Origin: Porphyromonas gingivicanis JCM 15907
Lineage (GTDB): Bacteria > Bacteroidota > Bacteroidia > Bacteroidales > Porphyromonadaceae
Length of the DNA stretch: 64,000 nucleotides
NCBI RefSeq assembly: GCF_000614585.1
Contig: NZ_BAKX01000006.1
Location: 1 to 64,000, forward strand
Reading direction: 5' to 3'
Both the position numbers and the translations under genes were made by a program. The notes under the pieces were generated by a model. That model saw only the letters and a program-made list of their open reading frames with translations. It was not told the origin of the DNA and ran no database searches. Every line of letters begins with the position of its first letter. Positions within the stretch are counted from its first letter, which is position 1. Below are positions 9,084-18,654 of the stretch, piece after piece.

Positions 9084-9563
9084 TCAGTTATTCTTTACCA
9101 CATCTCTCGCAGAGTAGCTAATGTTAAGAGCATCGGCTCTACGCAATTGATACTTGATATCTGATATAATCTTCATTTTTGTATCTGCATCTGCTTTGAT
9201 AGAAATTGTCATGAGTTTTTTACGCTCATCTCTGATTTTGGTTTCTTCTTGTTTTACGAAATCGTATACCAACTCAGGGTTTTGAACAATCTTATCGTTA
9301 ATCTGAATGCAGGAATTATTACCAAACTTGTCTCTATAAGCTGCTACAGGCTTTCCGACATAGAGGTAAGAAACGAGAGATTTCTCCTCCAATTTTGTTA
9401 GCTCCGTTGCTCGAGGAAGATTGTTGTACTCCACCTTTGCTGTTACTTCACGTATGCTGGTAACCATCATGATGAAGAACAAGAATGCGAAAATAAGGTC
9501 AGGAAGAGATGAAGTATTCAACTCCGGCATTTCTCTACCACCATTTTTATTAAACTTTCCCAT
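9084..9563 (-). CDS. ExbD/TolR-family protein
   Basis: A 159-residue biopolymer transport protein of the ExbD/TolR family. It has a short N-terminal cytoplasmic part, one transmembrane helix near residues 20-40 (SLPDLIFAFLFFIMMVTSIR) with the conserved Asp at its start, and a periplasmic domain. It acts with an ExbB-type protein as a proton channel that energises envelope processes, most often TonB-dependent uptake. It is the last gene of a four-gene minus-strand cluster with a second, different ExbD. Paired ExbD genes are common in Bacteroidetes. The specific partner system is not shown. Confidence 0.85.
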   Translation of the reverse strand: MGKFNKNGGREMPELNTSSLPDLIFAFLFFIMMVTSIREVTAKVEYNNLPRATELTKLEEKSLVSYLYVGKPVAAYRDKFGNNSCIQINDKIVQNPELVYDFVKQEETKIRDERKKLMTISIKADADTKMKIISDIKYQLRRADALNISYSARDVVKNN

Positions 9564-9578
9564 TATCTATTCCTCCCC

Positions 9579-10187
9579 TTACTTTAAGTTTGACAAAGGC
9601 ATTTCAGATACGTGCATAGGATAGGCCTCCAATACTTGCTTCTGCTTTTCTACAGACAATTCTTTGTAGGCAGTGCGGAAGCGAGCTATTGCAAACTCGT
9701 CCCAAACCTCATTATATGCCTTAAGAATCTCATTCTGTACATTGATGTACATTTGGTAGCTCGTTTCTACCTCATTTTTTAGAGATATTGCATAGCTTGA
9801 GGTGGTAACCTCTACTCGTCCTAAACCCTCAATATCACGAACTTCCTTTTCAGGTAGTTCTGGATTGTTTCTTGGGTTTACGATGAATTCCTTTACACGA
9901 TTCTTCAAATCATCTATAGGAACAATGATCGTCCTATCGCCAGCTGAAGTTTTTTTCAGTATGGCAATCTGGTCTCTACGGTTAACGAGCAACTGCATAA
10001 TGTTGCGGTCGTTAATCTCAATATCCTGACGTTGTTCTTCTTTGGGTACAAGTGGCGGCAAGCGACGCTTAATACCCTTGTCGGTATCCATTGAAGTAGT
10101 TATCAAAAAGAATATCAGAAGAATGAAAGAGATATCGGCCATCGACGATCCATTAATGGAAGGTACTTTCTTTTTTGTTTTAGCCAT
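9579..10187 (-). CDS. ExbD/TolR-family protein (long form)
   Basis: A 202-residue ExbD/TolR protein. The N-terminal transmembrane helix contains MADISFILLIFFLITTSMD, with the conserved channel Asp, followed by KGIKRRLPPL, a Bacteroidetes-typical continuation, and then a periplasmic domain extended at the C-terminus. It starts 19 bases after the stop of the membrane-protein gene and ends 15 bases before the second ExbD gene. It probably forms the proton-conducting stator with the ExbB protein encoded at 10699-11535. Confidence 0.87.
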   Translation of the reverse strand: MAKTKKKVPSINGSSMADISFILLIFFLITTSMDTDKGIKRRLPPLVPKEEQRQDIEINDRNIMQLLVNRRDQIAILKKTSAGDRTIIVPIDDLKNRVKEFIVNPRNNPELPEKEVRDIEGLGRVEVTTSSYAISLKNEVETSYQMYINVQNEILKAYNEVWDEFAIARFRTAYKELSVEKQKQVLEAYPMHVSEMPLSNLK

Positions 10188-10206
10188 TGCTCTTCGGTTT
10201 TAGATA

Positions 10207-10686
10207 TTACTTCTTTGATATAGCCTTGCGGATAGCCCCCCAGATCATAGCAACTATAATAGCAACTACAAGCACATAGCTTGAATAGAGTACCATATCG
10301 CTGGTCTTAAGCCATCCTTCTGTTAGATACTTTTGGGAATCTTCGTTTACTCCACGCATCGTTTCTGCACTACCATCTCCTATTGCGTAAGTTACACCCA
10401 AGAGAACAAAGAGTGCCACAATAGAAAGAAGAGAAGTCATACCCTTTTTGGGGTTACGAGAAAACACGCCAAAGAAACTGGACAAAGAAAAACACACTGT
10501 AGTTAGTAGCGTGATGACTACCAACGCATAAGCCCAATAGAGATAAGCTCCTGTCAACTCGTAGGCTTTGTTTGTGCCTTCCATATGGGAACCTCCCAAG
10601 AAGAGGGCCACAAACATAACCACGGAGATTACCAACAAAAGCAGTAGTACTCCACTAGATATTTTGCGACTTTTAGTTACGGCCAT
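10207..10686 (-). CDS. Four-helix membrane protein of the exbBD cluster
   Basis: A 159-residue protein with four predicted membrane helices (around residues 12-31, 47-70, 84-103 and 131-152) and no domain I recognise. It lies between the ExbB and ExbD genes with gaps of 12 and 19 bases, so it is almost certainly co-transcribed. Its conserved-looking position suggests an accessory subunit of the proton-channel complex, but that is inference. Confidence 0.75.
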   Translation of the reverse strand: MAVTKSRKISSGVLLLLLVISVVMFVALFLGGSHMEGTNKAYELTGAYLYWAYALVVITLLTTVCFSLSSFFGVFSRNPKKGMTSLLSIVALFVLLGVTYAIGDGSAETMRGVNEDSQKYLTEGWLKTSDMVLYSSYVLVVAIIVAMIWGAIRKAISKK

Positions 10687-10698
10687 AGTTGATATTAC

Positions 10699-11535
10699 TT
10701 AGCGTTTGAGGTTGTATTTGATAACTAAATCCAAGAGAGAGATAGAAGCATCTTCCATTTTGTTAAGGATAGCCTCTACTTTGCTAAGGATATAGTTATA
10801 GAAGAGTTGAAGGATAAGAGCTACAATAAGACCTGCAATGGTTGTGATAAGAGCTACTTTCATACCTCCTGCTACAACTGTAGGACTGATGTCTCCAACT
10901 TTTTCAATTTTGTCGAACGCCATAACCATACCCACAACAGTTCCTAAGAACCCGAGAGATGGAGCCATAGCGATGAAAAGAGTAATCCAAGAGAGGTTCT
11001 TTTCCAAAAGACCACCTTGTACACCTCCGTAAGCTGTGATAGAACGCTCAACTACGTCCAAGCCCTCGTCCATACGCATAAGACCTTGGTAGGCAATAGA
11101 AGCAATAGGACCACGTGTGTTACGTGCGATATTCTTAGCTTCTTCCACATTACCTTTTGCCAAAGATGCTTCGATTTGTTTAAGAAGCTTTTCGCTGTTT
11201 GTATCGGCAAGGTTAAGATAAATAATACGCTCCAAACAAAGTGCGAGACCAAGAATTAAAGCCAATACGATAACGGCCATAAAGTCAGCGCCCCCTTCGA
11301 TGAACTTTGTCTTAAGAGCTTGGTGGAAACCAGCATCCTCTGCAGGAGCTTCAATTTCTGTCATTGCATCTTGTTCGGCAGCTTCCATTTCAAGAGCTGG
11401 TTGTTCTGTGGCCTCCACCTGCTCAGTAGTAGCTTCGGTTGTACCTGTTGCAGGTTGATCTTGAGCCACATAGTAGAGGAAATACTCACTGACAGCAAAG
11501 CTGTGCAGGCAAGTGTTGCAAAAAATCTTTTCATC
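10699..11535 (-). CDS. exbB: MotA/TolQ/ExbB proton channel protein (probable N-terminal frameshift)
   Basis: An ExbB/TolQ-family channel: the conserved block LEKNLSWITLFIAMAPSLGF, then GTVVGMVMAFD and KVALITTIAGLIVALI. The readable frame begins at a GTG at 11469. Directly upstream, in another frame, an ATG at 11535 encodes a signal-peptide-like stretch (MKRFFATLACTALLSVSI) that should lead into the VAQDQ sequence. Adding one base near 11470-11474 joins the two. Bacteroidales ExbB proteins often begin with such a hydrophobic leader and an acidic Ala/Glu/Thr-rich linker, also visible here. First gene of the exbB-exbD cluster. Confidence 0.82.
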   Translation of the reverse strand, partial: DEKIFCNTCLHSFAVSEYFLYYVAQDQPATGTTEATTEQVEATEQPALEMEAAEQDAMTEIEAPAEDAGFHQALKTKFIEGGADFMAVIVLALILGLALCLERIIYLNLADTNSEKLLKQIEASLAKGNVEEAKNIARNTRGPIASIAYQGLMRMDEGLDVVERSITAYGGVQGGLLEKNLSWITLFIAMAPSLGFLGTVVGMVMAFDKIEKVGDISPTVVAGGMKVALITTIAGLIVALILQLFYNYILSKVEAILNKMEDASISLLDLVIKYNLKR

Positions 11536-11708
11536 TCGAAATTGTTTAGATTAGTACTTTTCTATTATTTGTTATTATTCTCTTTATTGTAAAATAGTTG
11601 TATGATAGAGACACCTTACACAAAAAGGGTAACCCGAACTCAACATCCCTCAATGCAGATTATACAAAGGGAAAAGAGTAGCACTATCCATATACACCAA
11701 CATTACAG

Positions 11709-11796
11709 CGGAGAGAGCGGGATTCGAACCCGCGAAACGCTTTTGGCGTTTACACACTTTCCAGGCGTGCCTCTTCAACCACTCGAGCACCTCTCC
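11709..11796 (-). tRNA. tRNA-Ser (GGA)
   Basis: An 88-base class II tRNA with a long variable arm. The acceptor stem GGAGAGG pairs with TCTCTCC, the anticodon loop is CTGGAAA (anticodon GGA) and the T loop is GGTTCGAATCC. No CCA is encoded after the discriminator G. Confidence 0.95.
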
Positions 11797-12088
11797 ATGG
11801 CAGAAACTTTTCAAAAGCAAAGGTCAATACCCCTCCATCCATGGATTATCAACGACCTCCTCTGAAAAGCTCCTCGCTAATTCACCGCAAATCTAATCTT
11901 TTTTCATCACCTAATTGCTATTCTAAAACAATTGTTTTTAGAAAAAGCTCTACTCACAGACTCTTTGAAAAACACAACCCTTCCCCTAAAACCCTATGAA
12001 TAAGACTATTATGAAACAACAAAGGCTCTTTCAGGGAGCTACATTAACCTCACAACCTATGTTACGAAAGAAGACTTTACACACTTCA
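11797..12088. other. Intergenic region, no gene seen
   Basis: AT-rich space upstream of tRNA-Ser and downstream of the exonuclease gene. I see no reading frame or clear terminator. Confidence 0.4.
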
Positions 12089-12861
12089 TTATAGAAAAAA
12101 ACGTAGGCAAGCTATAACCAAAAGAATATCTCGGCAACTTTTATCTGCATAGGTCATAAGCAAATCTCTCCTACCGAAATAGAGTAACCCATAGAGTTCA
12201 GCAAGATTTAGAAAAGGTAGTCCTCTATCTCCATACTGTTTTTTAAAATACTTCTCTCCCTCCAGCATAGTACATAAAAGAGGATAATCTTTCCAATTAG
12301 GAACTATCAGATTGTGGAGAGTACAATCTTGCGCTATAGCAGACAGGTGAAAATCCAAATTGTGACCCACTAAAGTAACTTCGGGCGACAAATCTTCTAA
12401 AAAACAACGATACACTAAAGCTGGGACTTCTCCTATTTCCTGCATTTCCTCATTAGATATACCGTGTATTCTCTCGGCAGACTTACTTATAATTCTATCC
12501 TGCTTAAGCGTACGACTCTCCTCTCGGATAACCGTTGCCTGCTCATCTAAAAGTGTCCAAGATAGACGCACTACGGGAGGAAGTTGAGAGGGAATATGCC
12601 CTCCCAAAGGAGCTTCTTCAGTCTCTACACTATTTGCATCAGGGATTATATCGACCGTTTCTGTATCAATCACCATGTAATAGGGCTTTGCCCCTATAGG
12701 AGCTTTTGGGAAATGAAAGAGAGAAGAACTGGTTACATCTATCTGATTAGTCGGAGTAAAGGCAGTTTCCTCCGTTTGGACAAATCTTTTTCGACCTCTA
12801 CGACTAAACCAATAAAGTACCCCACTACCCCCATTAACATAAGTATATCTAAGAAGCGCAT
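12089..12861 (-). CDS. DnaQ-like 3'-5' exonuclease, membrane-anchored (probable frameshift)
   Basis: An exonuclease of the DEDD (RNase T/DnaQ) superfamily. Motif I is VIDTETVD, motif II is VGHNLDFH, and a late Asp (ADKSCRDIL) could be motif III, where the usual catalytic His/Tyr is not obvious. The readable frame extends to 12949 without a convincing start. In another frame an ATG at 12861 encodes one transmembrane helix (MRFLDILMLMGVVGYFIG) leading straight into RRGRKRF. Adding one T to the run at 12806-12808 fuses them, giving an N-terminal anchor and a basic stop-transfer. I prefer that model. DNA or RNA substrate is unknown. Confidence 0.65.
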
Positions 12862-13077
12862 AGTATAAAGAAAGTTGTGTATTAATAGGATATAGGGAAA
12901 GTTTCAAAAGAACAGCTGTTTCACAAAAAAAAGAATAGGATAGAGACAATTACCCTCGAGGCTACTCATTGGTTACATAGCCCCATACGTTCTTCTCTTC
13001 GAGGACATTCCTTTGCAACAAAAGACTCCCAAATAGACTTACTTAGAAGCTTTTGAGAGTCTATATAAAGGATTCAA

Positions 13078-15141
13078 TTATCCGATTTTGCTTCCTGGAG
13101 CTATATCGTCACTAAGAATCGTTACTTTGAGCGTACCTGTTTTATAATCTTCGGCAGAGAGTATCATCTTCGGAAGTAATCCCCATCATTTTTCGTGGAG
13201 GGAGGTTAGCTATAAAACAGATATTCTTACCCAGCAACTCCTCTGGCTGATAAAATTTAGCAATGCCCGAGAGAATAGTACGCCCTTGGAGTCCATCGTC
13301 AATTTGAAAACGAAGTAGTTTATCTGATTTAGGTACTCTTTCACAAGCAAGCACTCGTCCCACTCGTAAATCCATTTTCACAAACTCATCAAAAGAGGTA
13401 TTCTCTGCAATAGGAAGTGCCTTACGCAGAGATGCTTCGTTGGCTTTCTTTATATTTTGCAGGCGTTGTATTTGCTGTTCAATGGAGCTATCCTCAATTT
13501 TTTCGAAGAGAAGCTCTGCTTCGCCAATGGTATGTCCCTCTGCCAATAGAGAGGAAGTGCCTAATTGTGCCCATTCAAAAGGAATAGTTTGTAACATACG
13601 AAGCAATTTTTCTGTACTAAAGGGAAGGAAAGGGGCGAAGGCTATCGTGAGATTAGCTGTGATCTGTAAAGCCACATGGAGTATAGTAGCTACACGCTCC
13701 ATATCGCTCTTAGCCACCTTCCAAGGTTCTGTCTCTGCAAGATACTTATTACCAATGCGAGCTATCATCATAGCCTCACGCAAGGCCTCGCGGAAGTGGA
13801 AACTTTCGAGGTTTTGAGAAAGTCGAGGAGCAATGGCAACAACTTCGTCCAAAATTTCCTTATCAAAATCGGTTAGCACGCCACAAGGAGCACTTTGCCA
13901 TCGAAATACTTATGGGTCAAGACTAAAGTGCGATTGACAAAGTTGCCATATATAGCCACTAACTCATTGTTATTACGGGCTTGGAAGTCCTTCCATGTGA
14001 AGTCATTGTCTTTCGTTTCTGGAGCGTTGGCAGTGAGTACATAGCGAAGCACATCCTCCTTACCGGGAAAATCCTGCAGATATTCGTGGAGCCAAACTGC
14101 CCAATTACGACTAGTAGATATTTTATCGCCCTCTAAATTGAGAAATTCATTGGCGGGGACATTATCAGGCAAGATAAAACTACCCTCTGCCTTAAGCATA
14201 GCAGGAAAGACGATACAGTGAAATACAATATTATCCTTTCCGATGAAATGAATCATACGAGTAGATTCATCCTTCCACCAAGTCTCCCAAGAATCGGGAA
14301 GCAACTCTTTCGTATTACTTATATAACCGATAGGAGCATCAAACCAAACGTAGAGCACCTTTCCCTCTGCCCCCTCGACAGGTACAGGCACCCCCCAATC
14401 CAAGTCTCGACTCACGGCTCTGGGCTGTAACCCCATATCAATCCAACTCTTGCATTGACCATATACATTAGGCTTCCACTCTTTATGTTGCTCCAATATC
14501 CACTCACGCAACCATGTCTCATCTTTATCCAAAGGGAGATACCAATGCTTGGTATTCTTGAGGATAGGTTTAGCTCCGCTGATAGAACTTCGAGGCTCGA
14601 TCAAGTCGGTAGCACTGAGCGAAGTACCGCAAGCCTCGCATTGATCTCCATAAGCTCCTTCTTTATGGCAGTGCGGGCAGATTCCAACGATATAGCGGTC
14701 TGCCAAAAACATGTTGGCTTCGGGGTCATAATACTGCTCGGAGTCTTGCTCTACAAAGTGTTTTTTATCGTACAAAGTGCGAAAGAATGCCGAGGCAGTC
14801 TCTTTGTGTGTAGGACTTGTGGTACGAGAATAGATGTCGAAAGATATACCAAATTCTTTGAAAGACTTCTTTATCAACTCATGATAGCGGTCTACCACCT
14901 CCTGTGGAGTACAGCCCTCTGCCTTTGCTTTGAGCGAGATAGGCACTCCATGTTCGTCAGAACCACCTATAAATAGAACCTCTTCTCCCAAAAGTCGCTT
15001 ATAGCGAGCATAAATATCTGCTGGAACATATACCCCTGCTAAGTGTCCTATATGCACAGGACCATTAGCATAAGGGAGCGCACTGGTTATGAGGGTTCGT
15101 TTGAACTGAGATATCTTATCGTTTTCTTGACTTTGTTTCAT
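13078..15141 (-). CDS. metG: Methionyl-tRNA synthetase, split by two frameshifts
   Basis: Class I methionyl-tRNA synthetase with C-terminal tRNA-binding domain. The HIGH motif is in [12 protein letters not shown]; zinc-knuckle Cys pairs are in [22 protein letters not shown] appears as DKISTSR. The first frame (15141-13873) breaks near 13886-13892; adding one C gives [15 protein letters not shown] and continues to 13142. A second shift near 13164-13170 restores [20 protein letters not shown] and the normal end KIG at 13078. The C-terminal part carries the EMAP/Trbp domain ([20 protein letters not shown]). An essential gene in three frames strongly suggests sequence error. Confidence 0.9.
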
Positions 15142-15180
15142 CTAAATCTCCTTTATATATAAAGTGTATCTTTTATGCTT

Positions 15181-15188
15181 CAAAGGTA
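15181..15188 (-). promoter_or_regulatory. Probable -7 element of metG promoter
   Basis: TACCTTTG on the minus strand, matching the Bacteroidetes -7 consensus TAnnTTTG, 40 bases upstream of the metG ATG. A good -33 TTG at the expected distance is not seen, so this is only probable. Confidence 0.5.
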
Positions 15189-15373
15189 CAAATTTACTCT
15201 ATACCCTTATAAGAAAGAAGCATTACATAGGCGTAATTAAAGAGGGGCACAAAAGGAACAATGTATAGAGAATAAATCTCTATTTCTTCCGCGGCAAGGG
15301 AGTGAGAACTCTCAAAATAACAGTAAATATGTATCGTGAGAGCTTTCTTTCCGGCTTTTCATGCCCTACTCTC

Positions 15374-16434
15374 TCACATCAACTTTTTGGTTTGCTCAAT
15401 GATACGCTGAGAGTGTTTGTATATATCATCTATCGTTTCAATATAAACCGCCTCTTCCTTTTTGTTATCATCAAGAAAAACAAGCTTTTTTGTATTCGAA
15501 GAATTCAGATATAGGCGACACACTGTTTTACGATTATTATCATCCAAGAATATCGCAAAATAGCGCTGGGCATCTCGATAAGTAACTCGACTTAAATCTA
15601 TCGTATCCTTTAATATAGATTTGACTATATAAAAAGATTGAAGCTCTTCCTCCGTAGTTTCTATTTTACATTCACTTTCCTCCTTACCACTTTCTTTAAT
15701 TTCATCCTCACTTGAAGAGGCTTCTTCTTTTACGATAGCAGCCTTCAACCTATCTGATATTAAATCAGACACATAACTACTGATGGTCCTTTTTACGAGA
15801 AGTGTAAATTGCTCTAATGCTTTAGCATTAAAAACTCCATCATAAACCTGTTTCCCAATAAAGCGAACAAAATCAGGAGAAGGATTAGCAAACTCTTTGA
15901 TTATTACAGAACGTAGCTCATGCATATACTTCAGCTCATTGGCAGAACTAAGGATAGTATCTACATCAAAATACGATTTATGAAATTTCTTCAGCTCTTC
16001 AATTTGAGCATCTTTTAGATCTAATAAATTCACTTCCAAGAAGGGCTTTTCGTCCATTTTATTAGGCTCCGCCAAGTCTGTATAAAACTTGTAAATGATA
16101 CCATTTGTCAAAAGTCCAAATTTAGCCTTCGACACATTAAAATAACGGATCAGTTGATTATCATGAAGAGTTAGATTTTGCGCCCAATGTTTACATTCTA
16201 TCAATATAATAGGTGTTCCATCTCGAAGTATTGCATAGTCTATTTTTTCTCCCTTCTTCATTGCTATATCGCAAGTCATCTCTGGTTGCACCTCAAAAGG
16301 ATTAAAAACATCATATCCAAGAGCCGATAAAAAAGGCATTATCAGGCATTTTTGGTAGCCTCTTCTGTTAACAAACTATCCTTTACCTTCTCTATTTTTT
16401 CCGAAATCTGTTTTATTGAGTCCTTAAAATCCAT
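15374..16434 (-). CDS. HsdR N-terminal-like nuclease, stand-alone (frameshifted near its start)
   Basis: About 353 residues. Residues ~45-120 match the N-terminal nuclease domain of type I restriction HsdR subunits, a PD-(D/E)XK fold: KIDYAILRDGTPIILIECKH contains the D...ExK catalytic pattern. There is no helicase part. The C-terminal half is an acidic linker and an unrecognised domain. The open frame begins at 16339. An ATG at 16434 in another frame encodes MDFKDSIKQISEKIEKV leading to TKNA; adding one C near 16343-16346 gives TKNALIMPFLSALGYDV, the family start. No methylase or specificity gene is adjacent. A stand-alone defence or housekeeping nuclease is possible. Confidence 0.72.
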
Positions 16435-17301
16435 TGCTTTGTTCTTTCTGTATTTAATGCCATACTATTCGTTATTCTTAATACTCGGAGTACTTATTTC
16501 CTCTCAAGAAAAAGTAGTAATAGGGAACCTATACAAAGCCTAACGCCACAATGAAACATTCTTCAATTCCCTTAAAGGGAACACATCCAAAGATGCTAAA
16601 AAAGATTAGTTGAGCTTTCTTTTTCTGGCTAATTATCTTTCTTGACAGATAGTTTCTCCTCTTTTGCCCTTGGCAATCACTTTTTCTAAAATTGAGTTAA
16701 GCTCTACGCAATAACAGCACCCCATTTTTGAGGTTACGTGATATACATTAGCGATAAAATTAGATTGGTAGGACACATTAGACTCTAATCCATAAACTTG
16801 GTAGTATGAATATTATGCTTCTGTTAAATGAATCAATGCTCCGACCTCTGCAAAGATACAAATTGTCGCTCAATGCATAGCACAACCTCTTCTTGGGGAA
16901 GATAAGGAAAAAGATATAATGCTTTCAAAAGTTTGCACAGATGGTTTCGAGAGTTTACTCGGAGGGTTTCGGAAGTTTGCACAGAGGGAACTATTCGAGG
17001 AAAGGGCATTGGGGAGCAGATGGAGGGTAAGTGGATGAGAGTGAGAGGGATTTGCGGAATATTGCAGTGGTTTGCATTGGGGTGTAAAGAGCAGAAGGTG
17101 TGGATTTATGAAGAAGTTCCGTTACCAAATCATTAGTCGATTCGTTGAATGGTAACGGTGGGGCAAAAGGAGGTAACCGAAGAGGGTTTCGTCTGTCATG
17201 AATTTTTCCTCTTCTGCGGTGCTGATGCTCTATGCCACAAAGTTTTGCGTAACAGAGAACGCTTCGGTAACGGGTAACTTTGCCCATAAAAACAGAAGCG
17301 T
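16435..17301. other. Gene-poor region before the recombinases
   Basis: No confident gene. It holds a -7-like TATCTTTG on the minus strand (16851-16858), a possible short Cys-containing minus-strand frame (16633-16725), a 22-bp repeat array (16921-16986) and a 9-bp inverted repeat CCGTTACCA/TGGTAACGG (17119-17127, 17150-17158). Open frames at 16933-17136 and 16991-17287 overlap these repeats and look non-coding. Confidence 0.5.
16921..16986. repeat. 22-bp tandem repeat array A
   Basis: Three imperfect 22-bp units in tandem (16921-16942, 16943-16964, 16965-16986), each of the form GGTTTCGAGAGTTTGCACAGAT with substitutions. The middle unit shares GAGAGTTTACTCGGA exactly with array B. A partial unit follows. 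The array is intergenic, about 300 bases before the first recombinase gene. Confidence 0.8.
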
Positions 17302-18531
17302 ATGAATAGAGACAAATTCAAGGTGTTGCTCTACCTGAAAAAGAGCGGATTGGACAAGTTGGGGCAAGCTCCAATCATGGGGCGGATAACGTACGGGCGA
17401 ACCATGGCGCAGTTCAGTTGCAAGCTTTCATGCGACCCCGATTTGTGGAACGCTCGTGAGAGCAGATTGAACGGCAAAAGTCGCGAGGCAGTGGTTACGA
17501 ACGGCAAGTTGGAGCGTTTGCTCCTCTCGGTGCATTCGGCTTATCGGAGACTTTGTGAACGAGGTGCGGTGTTTACGGCAACGGACATCAAGGAGTTGTT
17601 TCAGGGAAGTATGCAGGGTCAGACGACTTTCTTGGAACGATACGACCGCTTGTTTGAAGAGATGGAGAAATTGGTCGGAGTGGAAATCAAAGCTTCTTCG
17701 CTGTATTCCTATCGCTCGACTCGAAAGCATTTGCAACGCTTCATCCTCCATCAGTTTCACTCTTCGGACATCGCTTTCGGACAAATTGGGGATGATTTCC
17801 TCTCGCAGTTGGAACATTATATCAAGGGCGTGTCGGGGCTGTCGCAAGGCAGTTACAGACGAATCGCTTTGTACTCCAAGAAGATTCTCCGTTTGGCGTA
17901 TCAAGAGGGACTTATCGACCGCTTGTTGTTCGATACGGTCGAAATAGAGCGAGGCGAGAACAGAGTACCTCGTGCATTGGATAAGGGATCATTGGAGAAG
18001 TTACGGGCTTTGACTTTCGATGCTCACGAAGCGGCACTGGAGACAGCTCGAGATTTGTTTGTTTTCTCTTGTTTCACGGGTGTTGCCTATTGCGATATGG
18101 TTACCCTTGGTCGGGAGCATCTTTTTACGGATGATGAAGGGGCATGGTGGCTGAAGTTCCGCAGACAAAAGACCGACACTCTTTGCCGTGTTAAGCTTCT
18201 GCCCGAAGCGGTGCGTTTGATAGAGCGGTATCAGTCAGAGGAACGAATCACGCTCTTTGAGCCCGTTGCCTATTCAGTTTACCTTGCTCAACTCAAGGCT
18301 TTGCAACTTCGGGCGGGCATCGCTGTTCCACTTTCGGCTCACGTCGGTCGCCACACTTTTGCCACACTCATAACGTTGGAACGAGGTGTCCCCATCGAGA
18401 CCGTGAGCCGAATGTTGGGGCATGGCAGCATCAAAACCACGGAACGATATGCCCACGTCACCCCGAAGAAGCTCTTCGATGAGTTCGAGCGATTTATCGC
18501 TTTCACCGAAGATTTACGACTCTCTTTGTGA
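17302..18531 (+). CDS. Tyrosine recombinase/integrase (first of a pair)
   Basis: A 409-residue site-specific recombinase of the Bacteroidetes transposon type. It has an N-terminal arm-binding-like region, a SAM-like core-binding domain (~100-210) and a catalytic domain. Catalytic residues visible: HVGRHTFATL (HxxR), LGHGSIKTTERYAHV (His and nucleophile Tyr). The first catalytic Arg is replaced: the usual TGLR reads FTGVAYCDM, as in CTnDOT-type integrases, which lack Arg I. The second recombinase gene follows after 123 bases. It probably catalyses integration and excision of the element, alone or jointly. Confidence 0.92.
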   Translation: MNRDKFKVLLYLKKSGLDKLGQAPIMGRITYGRTMAQFSCKLSCDPDLWNARESRLNGKSREAVVTNGKLERLLLSVHSAYRRLCERGAVFTATDIKELFQGSMQGQTTFLERYDRLFEEMEKLVGVEIKASSLYSYRSTRKHLQRFILHQFHSSDIAFGQIGDDFLSQLEHYIKGVSGLSQGSYRRIALYSKKILRLAYQEGLIDRLLFDTVEIERGENRVPRALDKGSLEKLRALTFDAHEAALETARDLFVFSCFTGVAYCDMVTLGREHLFTDDEGAWWLKFRRQKTDTLCRVKLLPEAVRLIERYQSEERITLFEPVAYSVYLAQLKALQLRAGIAVPLSAHVGRHTFATLITLERGVPIETVSRMLGHGSIKTTERYAHVTPKKLFDEFERFIAFTEDLRLSL

Positions 18532-18550
18532 CATTCAAGAATATGCACCG

Positions 18551-18612
18551 AAAAGCACCTAAGCTTTTCCGAGAAAGCAATAAAGCTTTTGTCTGAAAGC
18601 TTAGGAGCTTTT
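18551..18612. repeat. Three small inverted repeats with 22-bp period between the recombinase genes
   Basis: The pattern AAAGC-n5/6-GCTTTT occurs three times, with AGCTTTT starting at exactly 18562, 18584 and 18606. Each copy is a short inverted repeat (AAAGC against GCTTT) and neighbours are two helical turns apart. The placement between two recombinase genes fits a binding array for recombinase or excisionase. The related pieces AAAAGCACCT and AGCTTTTGG recur at 26428 and 26550. Confidence 0.65.
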
Positions 18613-18654
18613 GGAGGCAAAGTAATTACCATTCATACAGCACACGAAAAGATT

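Noticed and set aside
11709-11796. tRNA-Ser as the attachment site of the mobilizable element
   Set aside because: The element's left end is more than 5 kb away, and no copy of the tRNA 3' end is seen at the element's borders.
13078-15141. Treating metG and rpsA as real pseudogenes
   Set aside because: Both are normally essential, the rest of each sequence is well conserved, and no second copy is seen. Sequence error is more likely.
16991-17287. 98-codon minus-strand frame before the first recombinase
   Set aside because: It overlaps a repeat array and inverted repeats, has compositional bias (Pro, Arg and Ser rich) and no recognisable feature.
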